A program made the translations under genes and the position numbers. The notes below the pieces were generated by a model, which worked only from the letters and a program-made list of their open reading frames with translations, was not told the DNA's origin and searched no databases. Below, piece by piece: positions 13,263-25,500 of a DNA stretch of 64,000 nucleotides; positions within the stretch are counted from its first letter, which is position 1; each line of letters starts with the position of its first letter. Source of the stretch: Hirudinaria manillensis (Eukaryota; Annelida; Clitellata; Hirudinida; Hirudinidae); NCBI GenBank assembly GCA_034509925.1, contig CM067530.1:10724501-10788500 (forward strand), given 5' to 3'.

Positions 13263-13649
13263 TTGGTGCATATCGTAACATTAGACATACAAAAATCTAG
13301 TAAAAGGATCATTCTTGCTTTTCTGGAGATTATACCATCTCCACGACACGTAGGGCTGGCAAAAAAAGAATTTCCTTTGACGTCAACCTTGCCCGGTTTT
13401 GAAGCGCCAACCGAAAGGGGCGATCCACCTATTTCAACTAAAACTATTAAAACTAAGGCCGAAAATGCACCTCCCCAAGACACTAAAAGACACAAAGAGC
13501 CGACGACCAGCAAACCCCGTGTTGAAGAAAAGATAATATATGAGACGGTTCCTGTAATTCCTCCGTGGTACGTAGCTACGTTATTCTTAGGCATTGCGAT
13601 ACTTACGATCCTCTTGGCCATCCTTATTATCTTCATGGTGAGTATATAA
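13263..13649 (+). CDS. Possible last exon of a small single-pass membrane protein
   Basis: Open frame of about 128 codons ending in TAA at 13647-13649, without an internal ATG before its hydrophobic segment, so it needs an upstream exon. The middle is Pro/Thr/Lys-rich and hydrophilic; the C-terminal 30 residues are strongly hydrophobic (YVATLFLGIAILTILLAILI) after PPWY, giving a C-terminal membrane anchor. ATG|GTGAGT at 13635 is a perfect donor, so the frame might instead splice onward, but no convincing exon follows before 15 kb. AATAAA near 13878 fits a terminal exon. No family recognised. It faces the macin gene head-to-head. Confidence 0.35.
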   Translation: MVHIVTLDIQKSSKRIILAFLEIIPSPRHVGLAKKEFPLTSTLPGFEAPTERGDPPISTKTIKTKAENAPPQDTKRHKEPTTSKPRVEEKIIYETVPVIPPWYVATLFLGIAILTILLAILIIFMVSI

Positions 13650-15117
13650 ACGTTTTCAATGATTATCAGAACAGTATCAATGATGATGCAACTAAGATGT
13701 TAAATATTAAATGTAGTTAATTTTAAATGCAAAATATTGACGTTGGAATCGTTACTTGCAATGCTCGACATTGGCAACATTTTGTACAACGTATAGAAAA
13801 TGCTGGCAAAAATATAGGCTGGCACACATTAAGCATCACGATCCAATTTCATTCTAACATTTTTATTTTCACTTGGGAATAAAAGTCAGCCATGGAAAAT
13901 GATATTGCTAACTTCAACCAATATTAAAGAGCCTTAGCAAGATAATGATGATCAAAATCGGCACAAATCCGACTCCGGAGTTGTGGTTAGAAAATTATGG
14001 AGCTGCAAAATGAGGTGTCACAAGACGCTTGCATTTTTTATCATCCATAATCACTTGTTTGGATTCAGGCATCTCAAATTAATATTAATTAATAAATCAA
14101 TATTTGACAAATTTATATCACTGACTATGTTATTGTAAATGTTTGCAGCTTTGATGAAATAAAAGCAGCTCTTTATCATTCTCAAAATATTTCTTTTGGT
14201 ATTGGGAAGGGCAAAAGGGAGAACAATTAAATATATTTTTGAAGCAATTTCTAAATATTCCGAACAAAAGAAAAGAAAAGTCGCTCCAAATTCACATAGA
14301 CCCATCCATCTGCCACCTGTCTATCCATTTTATAAACCGACCATATCTAGATAGCTAATTTATTAAAGTACGTCTGGAAATAAGTATTAAAGGGTAACAT
14401 TTTTCTTCCAAATCAGTTGCAATTTGCTCGTTAAGTAATAATTAATATTAATAATTTGTATCAAATCACTTCCAAAGGATGCAAAATCTTTTAAAATCGG
14501 TCACAATCAAACAAACAGAAGTTCCTAAAAATGAAAAATATAGCAACAAAACTACAAATTAAAAACTTGAACCAACGTCTCCCCCCCATCAGATAGCAAT
14601 TTTTGCATTTTTGGAGAATTTTCAGCATAAAAATTGTCTCAAAAATAAAAAAACCTGCAAAGATTAAACCAATGAAAACGATCGGATCATCAAAACGTAC
14701 AGAAACATCTGCTCATGATACGAAACAATTTTATACAAATTGTATTCCCAAACATCGTTGGAGAAATGTTCTCGTGCTTTGATGCCAACCAGTCAGGTAG
14801 AACAGCGTGCAAGTTTCAATTATTATAAAAATTTTAATTTTTAAAAATAAAAACAGTGAAATAGTCGTCTAAAAAACGGACGGATGGATGGATGGATCGA
14901 CGAAGGAAGAAAGGTACAAAAGGCGATCAAGTGTTGCTCGCTCGGCGTCTGCCAACGTGGACTCGTTTGATGAACAAAGATTAAAAAAAAAAGATTATTT
15001 ACAAAAAATACTTAAAAGTCTGCCAATTTATTTCATTTATACAAATATCTGAATATTTGGGAATATTCGCTGAGTAATGGCGTCTATCGTTTTTTAAGAA
15101 TAATTGGCATCTTTTGT
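13650..15117. other. Intergenic between small ORF and afadin 3' end
   Basis: AT-rich, with only short unconvincing frames. It contains the expected 3' UTR of afadin (minus strand) and a short GGAT run near 14885. No RNA gene or transposon recognised. Confidence 0.6.
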
Positions 15118-16921
15118 TCAGTATGGAGTCTTGTTTCTGAGATTTTCCTGGATGGACGGACTTCCGGTTCTGTAGGCTCTCTGGGCGTAGGTAGGATCCA
15201 TCTGTCTCCTCCCGTAAACGACATTTACAGGTGCGACAGGTCTAGAATTGGATGGGGCGTCTGGGGAAGGTCTGTAGGGATAAGTGGGTTGTTGTTGCTG
15301 CTGTTGTTGTTGCTGTTGATTCTGAGGAGCCAGGCTAGCTTGTGGCGGTCTGTAAGGGTAGCTTGGAGTGGGGTTTGGAGGTCTCGGGGCGTACAATGGT
15401 TCTGGGTTGAACTTTGGCTTGTACTCGAAAGAGACCTGAGAGGCTGGTACGTTGAACGCAGGCCTATTTTGGTCTAAGAACTTCGGGAGGAATGTCGGCT
15501 GGACTACGTTTCTTTGGAAACTGGAACTGAAATTTGCAAAATTATTTTAATTATATTTTGTTGTGTGTTTATTACTTGTTTTGTTTTATATCTTTATATT
15601 CTATACTTATATCCGTGCGGCTAACTTCCTCAAAAGCATTCCAATAGCATTCGTTTTTATCCATCACACGTGTAAACATCAAACAGGCACTACAATCACT
15701 TCTAGAAAATTAATGTTGGATACCAAACACTTAAAAATAAAGCATAGTCTTTACTCATTATGTTATAAACATGATTATTTCTATGAGCCTATAGCTATTC
15801 CAGAAATTCTTTTAAAATCTTAATTTATATTTCTAGGCAACATTCACACATTCCATCGTCGTTTCCAACGTACTTCGGAGATTGGTCGTCGGAATAGTTG
15901 CCTCCAAACGACTGGTCGAAAGGTTGGACCAATGAGCCATCAGAGGAGGTGGAGCCGTAAGACCTGAGGACGGGGTATTCGTTGACGCCCACGTTCTCGT
16001 TGAAGGTGACGGTCTTTTTGGTCATACCCGATGAGCTGGTGGTATTGAGACTGGATTGGGAAACGTTATACGACTGCTGGAGTTGCTTGAGTACTTGCGC
16101 TCCGAGTGCCTTTGGCATTAGCTGTGCCTGAGGTTGCATGTCTATGGAAAATTAATTAATTAATTAATAATAATAATAATATTAATTTAAAATAACAATT
16201 TCAAGTAAGCAGATATCTGGGGCAAGGAGCAAGTGTTTCACCTTCTCTAGATCTCTGGATCTGGCGACGGGGGTCATCCAAGTACAAAGACTGCATACTC
16301 GTCTGCTGCTCATTCTGCTGGTTGTAACCGACCGAATCTTGCTGGAAGGTGGCTTGTCTCAATGGTTCTTGCTGCAATTTATTATCCAATTCGAGTATGT
16401 TTTGATGATTTGTTATTACTTATACTATTATTATTATTATTATAATTATTATTATATTTTTATTATAATGTAATTATTTTTATTTATTTATTTCTTATAA
16501 CTTTTTGATGTTGTTTATGACACCCGAGCTCTTTCTAATCTTATCGAGTGCAGGATGGTGTGGTGGATTAGAAAAATGGAAAAAAAAATTGTCAGGAAGT
16601 CGTGCCATTCAAAGGCTGACTTTAAAAGTAGACTCACTTGGGACTGATTTGGCCTAAATTGTCCATAAAGCTGTGGCTGTCTTTCATTACTATAACATGA
16701 AAATATATCTGAAATCTCAGTTTTTATCATATTTATCATTTTATTCATAATTGGAATTACATCGTAATTGTTTTCATAAAAATATTTTAAACATACAAAA
16801 GTCTGGCACAAATATATATATATATATAAATCATAAATATATATATATATATATATAAATCATAAATATATATATATATATATATAAATCATAAATATAT
16901 ATATATATATATATATAAATC

Positions 16922-16957
<36 letters not shown>

Positions 16958-16961
16958 CATC

Positions 16962-16999
<38 letters not shown>

Positions 17000-19566
17000 C
17001 ATCATAAATCATATATATATATGTTACCTTGGATAAAAGCCATCGGATGATTGTTGTTCTTGAAATCCGATCCTGTTGAAATTTTGCTCAAAGGACTGAA
17101 AGGAAGATTAAATCTTCACGTTAGGAACGTATGCAATGAAATTATAAATCAAATTTCTAAAAGACACAAATAAAAAATAAAGTAAATTCGTCATAAATTA
17201 AAAACCGATTGTTGCCAACCCTAGTCAGAGTGTCCGCCTCCTGGCTTTCCTGGCTGGCCTGCAGTGCTGCCCTCTGGTCGAATTCTTCCTCCGTCTGAAG
17301 CCTTTTTAATTTTGACTGCTCCTCCTGACTGAGGTAAGGTTTGGATTCGAGACGTCTCATCTCGTCCTTCCTCTTTCTCTTCATCATTTCCTCTTCTTCC
17401 TTCTCTCTCGCCTCCTTTTCCCACGGCGACTTGGACAAAGTCACGGACTTCAAATCGGTCGGAGTTATTTTAGGTTTCGCAGCGACCGGTGGAGGCTTCT
17501 TCTGATTGGCCGCCTCGGTCGGAGAAATTTGGACCTCGTTCTGGGTTGACTTGAGTTGGCTACCCTCGTATGCATTGGGTTGAAGAGTCTCAAAAGGTCT
17601 GGGTTGACCTGCAGCTTTGCCCGAAATCATCTGGGCCAATTGGATGTCGGGAGGAGGAGGAGGGAAGTCGTATTCCCCTCCAGAACTGTTCGGCTGGTAT
17701 TTGGACTGGACCTGAGATCTGCTCTGGTAGATTTCTGAACTCTGATTGGCATTGCTGATCAGGAAATCTGAACTTGGGGACACCATGGAAGAGAAACCTT
17801 TGGTCTGGGAGTTCAAGGAATTTGATGAGAATGGAATCATAGAACTGCTACTTTGAGGAAAGCCAGCAGAGCCGACTCTGGCGTTAGAAGCCAGCTGAGA
17901 ATTGGGGACAGGCACAGCGGCTTTGGGGAAGAGCATCTGGGTAGCGTATCCAGGACCCTTGCTCAAAGGTATAATGGCTGACGAGGGCCTGGGTGGCCTG
18001 TTGGCTATTAAGGCAGGATTGAGTTTGATCGGAGGAGCGTCCGGAAACTGCACGGAGCTGGCCAAAGACAAGGGAGAGGTGCTCCTTCCCTGCATCGCTC
18101 TCACATACATGGATTCTTGGTCCCCGTCGGGCGCCAACAGTCGAGCGTTTGGGTCGAGCGATGCGTAACCAGGATCTCTCTTGCTCTGATAGGCTCCAGC
18201 AGCAGCAGAGTGGGAAAATAAGGAAGGAGAGGGCACCGAATGAACCGTCGTCTGGGCCAGCGAGGAACTCCGCAACTGGTCGGCAACGTTCGGGACTCGT
18301 GCGTACTTGGATTCGGGCGGTCGTTCGAAGGGCGACGGTTCGCGGTAAGAATTGTCGGGGTCGACGAGGTTTGGATCGCTTTGACTGGCCGTCATGCGGG
18401 TCGTGCCGGCCGGAAAGGAAGCATTGACCTTGGAAGGCGGAGCCTGAGCGGCGTTGTAGGGCAGCCTTCCATAAGGATCTGGTAAACAGGGAATAGTTAT
18501 TAAACTTTTTATAGGTTCTTATTGGACTCGTTGGCATTATTAATACTTTAATATTGATCGTCATCAAATTATTTGTTGAAATGAGTGTTGCAATTATTGG
18601 TATCAACAAACTATTAAATCCCCGACCGTCTCTGAAGCCGGAGCTTGAACCTGTCTCCCGTCTCCAAGGCAACGAACTCTGACTCCTGTGAACTTCGTCA
18701 GGAACGACGGAGTGCTGGGGAACGTCGTCAACATGCCGAGCCAGGTTTTGAACCCTCGACCTGCCATCGTCCGCAGCCTGCTGCTTCTGCTGGGATGACT
18801 CCGGCAGGGCTGACAAAGTGACAGTTTGTGAGCCAAAAAAATAAACTTTAATAATAATAATAATTGTAAAAACTCTTTAATTTCATTTGTTTTATTTTAT
18901 TCTATGTCTTTTTAATCAAACTGCAATTCTTTACATTTCATTTTATGATTATTATTATTGTCAGTATAATGTATAATATTATAACCACAATATTATATCC
19001 ATATTACAACCACAATATTATATCCATATTATAACCATGATATTATATCATAATTATGATAATCAGGTGCGGGATTCCAAATCCATAAATTGGAAAAGAT
19101 GAGCTGGAAAATTGGATAGGCCTCGATCAATACTGCACGCTTGTTGATAATATTATTAATAAAATTAAATTGAATAAAAAATAAAATAAAATAATTAATT
19201 TGGATCATCACGAGACACTCACCAGACTCCAAAAGAGCAGACAGTCCATGATAAAGTGCTGCCCTTTTCAGCACTTTGAGGTTAACCACCTGGCCAGACT
19301 GGCTCATCATCTCAGCAGCCCTAATTAAAACGAATGAATATTAATGACTTCACTTAACTAATTAATTAATCAATCAATCAATCGATTTAGTTATTAAAGT
19401 TTAGTTTAGCTGTTAATATTAATGAGATGGGATTTGGATTGTGATTGGCTCACTTCTCTTGAGTGACTCCGACGAGGCTCCTCCCTCCGACCTCAACTAG
19501 TTGATCGCCTGCCTGAATCCTCCCATCCTGGCAATGACAAATTTAATTTTAACGATTTCAATGGTG

Positions 19567-19598
<32 letters not shown>

Positions 19599-22500
19599 GT
19601 TACAATAGCTAAATTATAATAGTTGTAATAATAATAATAATAACTAACCAAATCTGCTGCACCACTCGGAACAACGGACTTCACATAAATGCCTTTCTCT
19701 CGTTGACCTTCACCCTATTTTATGACATTAACATTTAATATGTTGTTATCGTGTCCAACCATATGTTAATGAATTATTAATTGTAATCATGTAATTTATT
19801 AATCTATTCATAAACACTAACCAATATGTTTGTTTTACATGTTCAGTCAAGTTCAAGACAGAAACTCACTGGACCTTTTACAGGCCTAACTATTTACTTG
19901 TGACCAAAAGATTGAAAATTTCTTTGCAATCGTACCAAGAATAAACCGCAATTATATAAATAAATAAATAATTAATTAATTAATAAACTTTATTTGTTTT
20001 TGTATTAATAATCAATTTTAACTATTTTAGAAAATCATTGGCAATCAATGGTAAACGCTATTCATTACATGCAATACCTGGGCTGCGACAATGCTGAGTC
20101 CGAGACTGTTCCTGACTTTTGTGAGTGTCACCTGGATTATTTCTGGAACTGCCTCCTGGTTTCCTTCGACTTCAGTCATCTGCTCATAAAATGAAGTTGA
20201 CACCATCATCATAATCATCACTAACACTATCATCATCATCATTTACATCGACGTGAACGAGCTACGAGATTCAAACGAAAAAGTTTGAATTTAAAAATCT
20301 TAAAAAAGAAGTAATTAATTTGATTAAATTAAATTCACGACATTAAAATTCATTAATGTCTACAAATGTGACCAATCTGACCCACCTGACTTCTCTCCAG
20401 GTAAATCGACCACGTGCCTGGGGAGTTCGGGTTGAGACTAAAAGTTCCAATGCCTGGAGGAAATTTTAATAATAATAATAATTTGAAAACAATTAATTAT
20501 GATTAATTAATAACATATTAGTGATTAACTAATCATTTAACCCTAACCCAGGTAATTAATAACATATTAGTGATTAATTAATAATATAACAATTAAATCA
20601 TCAACAATTTTGAGTAATAATTTCGACCACTCAAAATTTCAGAGTCCTGCGAACCTGCTCTGGCAAAACCCTCCATGAAGTCAATCATGCCCGACGGAAC
20701 GCCCACGACCGAGTCGCAGCTGAATCCCTCCCTGGGAAAGACCTGGTCCACCTGGAAGCGCTGGTCCAGCGGTTCGGGCAGCCGGGGCTCTCCGCCGTCC
20801 CCTGCGATGTCGTAGTCGACGGTAGAGGCCGCCACCCTCACGGCACGCTCCACCTGGTCCCTAGTCAGCGTCTGCTCATCCGGGGCATACGAGAAGTTTG
20901 CAAGGATCGTCCGCAGCTGGACGGAGTTCACGAGGTCGCACTTCGGGAGGACCTGGAAGATGTCCGGCTTTCGGCACTCCAGGATCAGGCAGAGCTGGAA
21001 AGGTTGGTCATGATGATGATGATGACTAAGGTTGTGACAGGTACAATGTATGGATGGCAATGTTGGTGATGATGATATTCGTGATGATTATGACGGTGAA
21101 GTTAAGAAACGATTCTGAAGATGACAATGATGATGATGATGACAGATGCATCGCCTCTACCAAGACCCTCCTACCTGCATCGCTTTAGACAGGTGGCATT
21201 CCGCCGCCTTTTCCAGGCCCTGCTTTTCCGACCAGATGAGGATCTGCTGGATCCTCAGCCTGAGTCGTCTGCCCCACTCTGACGAGCACAGCCTGGAGAG
21301 ACAGAAGGACAGAAACAATCGTAAATTATGCTAATTGGATTATCGCACGCAGTCGAACCAATCGCGTACCTGAGTCTCGGGTCGAGCACGACGCAGTTGA
21401 AGACCCAGGAGCCGATGAAGGCAAAGAGCTGCGAGAAGACGAAGATGGTGATCGTGGTGTTCACACGACACCTCCTCAGGACGGACATGGCCAGGGTCAG
21501 TACGTGGGTCACGTTACCTGGGGAGAAGAAGAGGGGGAAGAGGTTGAGGTGATGGTGATAATGATGATGATGGTGTGATGATGATGATGACTACGACGAT
21601 GGTAACAGCTGAATGGTTCTGAAACTATTGGTGATGTAGTGATGATGATGGAGGAGGCTGCCAAGACTTGAAAGTTCTCACCAAGTTTTGGCTGGAGTCT
21701 CTTTATGACAAAATCTTCCACGACTGCAGGGAATTTAATTTAGTTTTTTTTATTTTTTCAATTCAATTTCAATTTTTCAGAATTTACGAAAAAAAACAAA
21801 AAATTTTGCTAGAATAAATAAATAAATAATGCAGTAATTAACAAGTTCAGTTTATATCAATTACTTAATTATTAAACGTTAATCAATTATTGATTCATTA
21901 TCGATTAAAAATAATTAGTCGTCACCTTCCATGTCCCCTGCTTCTGGTCCGGGGCAAAGGATGGCCGGCAGCGTCTGCTCCAGTTCCCCCTTGAGGCAGT
22001 CCACGAACGACGAGAAGGCCACCTGTATTACTTCTGTCAAGGTGTGTCGGGCCCGTTCGGTGGAGCGTGACAGCTGCGAGTCGAAGGCGAAGAAGTTCAC
22101 GAGTTCCGAGGCATTGGCCAACCAGAAGGAGAGCAGAGGCGGATTGCCCGTGTTTTCCTGGGCGAATAATGAAAGTTCATTTGTTTGTTGTTTATTATTT
22201 TACAAAATTAAACAAATATAAATTAAACAAAATAAACTAATTGATTAGTAAAAATAATCTCAACGCTCAACAGCAATTATTGTTGTGATGATGATGACGA
22301 TGAAGACGAAGATGATGATCGTCCTTCAGAACGAGTGGACCGACCTTCACGGACTTGGCAATCAGCTGGGACGCTCTGACGGTAAAGTTCTGGATCCTCA
22401 TTTCGCCGTTCAACATCATCATCTTCGTTGTCGTTGTTGCCGATGACGACGACGGAGGTGATGACGACTTTAGCATCGACCTGGAGATCAGGTAGACGAG

Positions 22501-25500
22501 GAATGCCGGAACCATCTTGAACTGCATGACAGCAAAGTTCACGTCCGTGATGCACTCCCTCAGGAATCTGTCCTCGTCTTCGAGGAGGTGGTTGAAGGAA
22601 AATGTTAATTAATAGTAGTATAAGATGTTAATTAATATTGGTATAGGATGTTAATTAATATTGGTATAGAAAGTTAATTAATAGTAGTATAGGATGTTAA
22701 TTAATATTGGTATAGGATGTTAATTAATATTGGTATAGAAAGTTAATTAATAGTAGTATAGGATGTTAATTAATATTGTTATAAGATGTTAATTAATATT
22801 GGTATAGAATGTTAATTAATATTGGTATAGGATGTTAATTAATATTGGTATAGAAAGTTAATTAATAGTAGTATAGGAAGTTAACAGGTTAACTTGATTG
22901 ACTGAGGTTTTATAAATTAATTTTTTAAATGTTGGGGACCGATTTTTTGTTTGTTTTTCAATTATTCAATTTAAATATTGTTTTAAGAAATTAGTCATAA
23001 TTAGAGATCCTTAAATAATGATGATGACGACTACGACGATGATTTGAAATAAATTTAAAGTCTCACTTCCTTCCGAGACAGTGAAAGAGGCAGGCAAACG
23101 ATTGGGCTTGAACTGCTGTTGGTCACTGCAACAAATTGAAGATGATGAGGATGACGACGACGATGCAAAACAATTATACGATTATAATTACATGATTATA
23201 ATAACTATAATAACTTTTGTATGATCTCACTTAAAGGTCAGGCTCGTCAAAAATTAAAAAAAAAACCTTTTACAGGTTAATACTTATAAAGTCGATGCGA
23301 AACAAAAACGCACCCCAAGCTTTTGTTGACGTAAACGTCCTCCTGGTTGCTGCCCCTGCTTCCCATCGGTCCGAGCGAGTGGCTCGGTACGGTCAACACT
23401 TGCCCGTCGAGGTCAAAGGTCGTTTCGAAGTCCTTGCTGGGTCGAGAGGTCGACGCCCTTGAACTCGAACTCGAAGAGGGCGACCTGAGGTTGCTGTTGC
23501 CGTTTGGATACTTGGCAGTGTTGTTGTTGTAGTTGTTGTTGTTTACATAGTTGGAGTTTTGTATGGCAGAGGGAACTCTGGAGTTTTCCAGATATCTGAA
23601 AAAGTAGTTCCGCCCTATCTGGACCACCTGACCGCTCTGAATCTGGGTCGGTTCGCGCACCCTCTGGTTTTGAATGAAGACCAAGGCCGCCTCGTGATTG
23701 GCCGGAGCAATCCAGGTCACGCCTCCTGCCGACCTAGTTATGGAGCAGTGCTGGGAGAGTATGTCCGAGCCAGGCAACTGGAACAGGTTATAAATAAATT
23801 TTAAAACCTTTTAATAGATAACAAGTTATAATTAGCTTTTGACCACTATAAATAGATCATTTTTTTGATAACTACTCTACTTTTAACTGCTGATAACTTA
23901 AATTTTTACCAAGATGACATTTTGGAAATTTTCAAATTTTAATAAACGTACATTTTAACAATTTTTACGAAAACAATATTTAATATAATTTATAAGAATA
24001 TAAATCCAAAATATGTGTATTACACTACATACATTAATTTCAATTTTATAAGAAATATTATTATTTATTTTTTATTTATTTTATTAAAAACTCACACAAA
24101 AGAAATTAACATCGGATGTCCTACTCCTCTCCCTGCCAACTTCCAGCATCCCAAAAGGCACAGGGATCTTTTCCGCGTTTGGCAACTCTCTGCCATCTGG
24201 CGCCAGGGAAAAAAATGATAAATATTTACATTTAATAAATTTATTTTTTGATAATTTATAAAAATACAATGTTTAAGATGATATTCATTGGTCAAAAAGT
24301 TGAAATCAATCAATCAATCATTCATTTGTTCACTCACTCATTCAATCAACCAGTTATTCAATCAATCAACCAACCAATCAATATTATTACTTGCAGACCA
24401 TCAACCCACCTGGTCCGACAGGTAACAAGAAGGACACTGGCTGAACCTCGTAGCCATTGTTGTTATTGTTGCTGCTCCATGATTCCAAAGAATAAACAGA
24501 GTCAAAGGTTCTTTGCTGTTCCAATGTTGTCATTGTTGACGTTGGTGGTCTCCTCTGAGGCCTTTTCTGGAAATCTGGAGATCTCAGTCTGAGATGGAAT
24601 TTTATCAGACCTATAAATAGACAGGCACAAAGTGAGTAAACAATCTGTTTGTCAGTTGTTGTTATAAAGAAACGATTCTGCTGGTGCTGATGCTGATGGC
24701 GAGGATGACGACGATGACGATGATGATGACTACAGCTGAAGAGTGAGAAACACAACGAGTACGACGTAACGATGACAAAGAAGATTATTTAAAAAAATAA
24801 ATTTGAGAAAACAAAAACAAGCAAGAATCTCAAACAAGCAAGAATCTCAAACGTGCAGTCGATTTTGGTCATCAAAATGTGACCCAATTAAAAACAGAAG
24901 ACCCCTTTCATGTTTTTCATGTCATTGAATGTGTCTGTCTATCTGTCTGTCTGTCTTTAACTTTATCTATGTAGATAAATCTTAATATTGCATGCAAAAT
25001 ATCAACTGCTGGGTGAGTGAGTGAGTGAGTGAGTGAGTGAGTGAGTGAGTGAGTGAGTGAGTGAGTGAGTGAGTGAGTGAGTGAGTGAGTGAGTGAGTGA
25101 GTGAGCGAGTGAGTAAGCGAGTGAGCGAGTGAGTGAGTGAGCCAGTGAGCGAGTGAGTGAGCCAGTGAGCGAGTGAGTGAGTGAGTGAGTAATAACAATA
25201 ACGACAATCGACAAGCCTATACAGATGATTTGATAACATGCCAAAGCTCCAGGTAATCATCAGCATCATCATCATCGTCGTCGTCGTCACATTTGCTAGG
25301 ATGAACGCTCATCATTATCATCACCGTACTAACTATCGCCACCAGGCACGGTGTAACAATCCGACGAATGGATTCCATCTGGCAAGGCAGATAATCGATG
25401 ATTAATTGATTAGGTTTAAATTAATTAAAATTCAAATTTAATTATCATTGTTTTTATGTTTCCATGAGACGGAAATAGATGTGGACAGACAGATGGATGG

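Noticed and set aside
13247-13636. Minus-strand 129-residue frame with an ATG
   Set aside because: Overlaps the plus-strand transmembrane frame; its composition is less protein-like and its hydrophobic stretch is the antisense of a Pro/Thr-rich region.
17884-18816. 310-residue minus-strand frame overlapping afadin
   Set aside because: It spans an intron and switches to the wrong frame in the main tail exon; only its first part (afadin exon near 18810-18621) is real.
20530-20550. Telomere-like CCCTAACCC
   Set aside because: Only two units; chance level in an intron.
22607-22885. Tandem 24-bp repeats as a CRISPR array
   Set aside because: Repeats are contiguous without unique spacers, inside an intron of an animal gene.
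24917-25290. Long frames of SLTHSLTH type in several phases
   Set aside because: Direct translation of the (GTGA)n microsatellite inside an afadin intron; open in all frames because the repeat has no stop.
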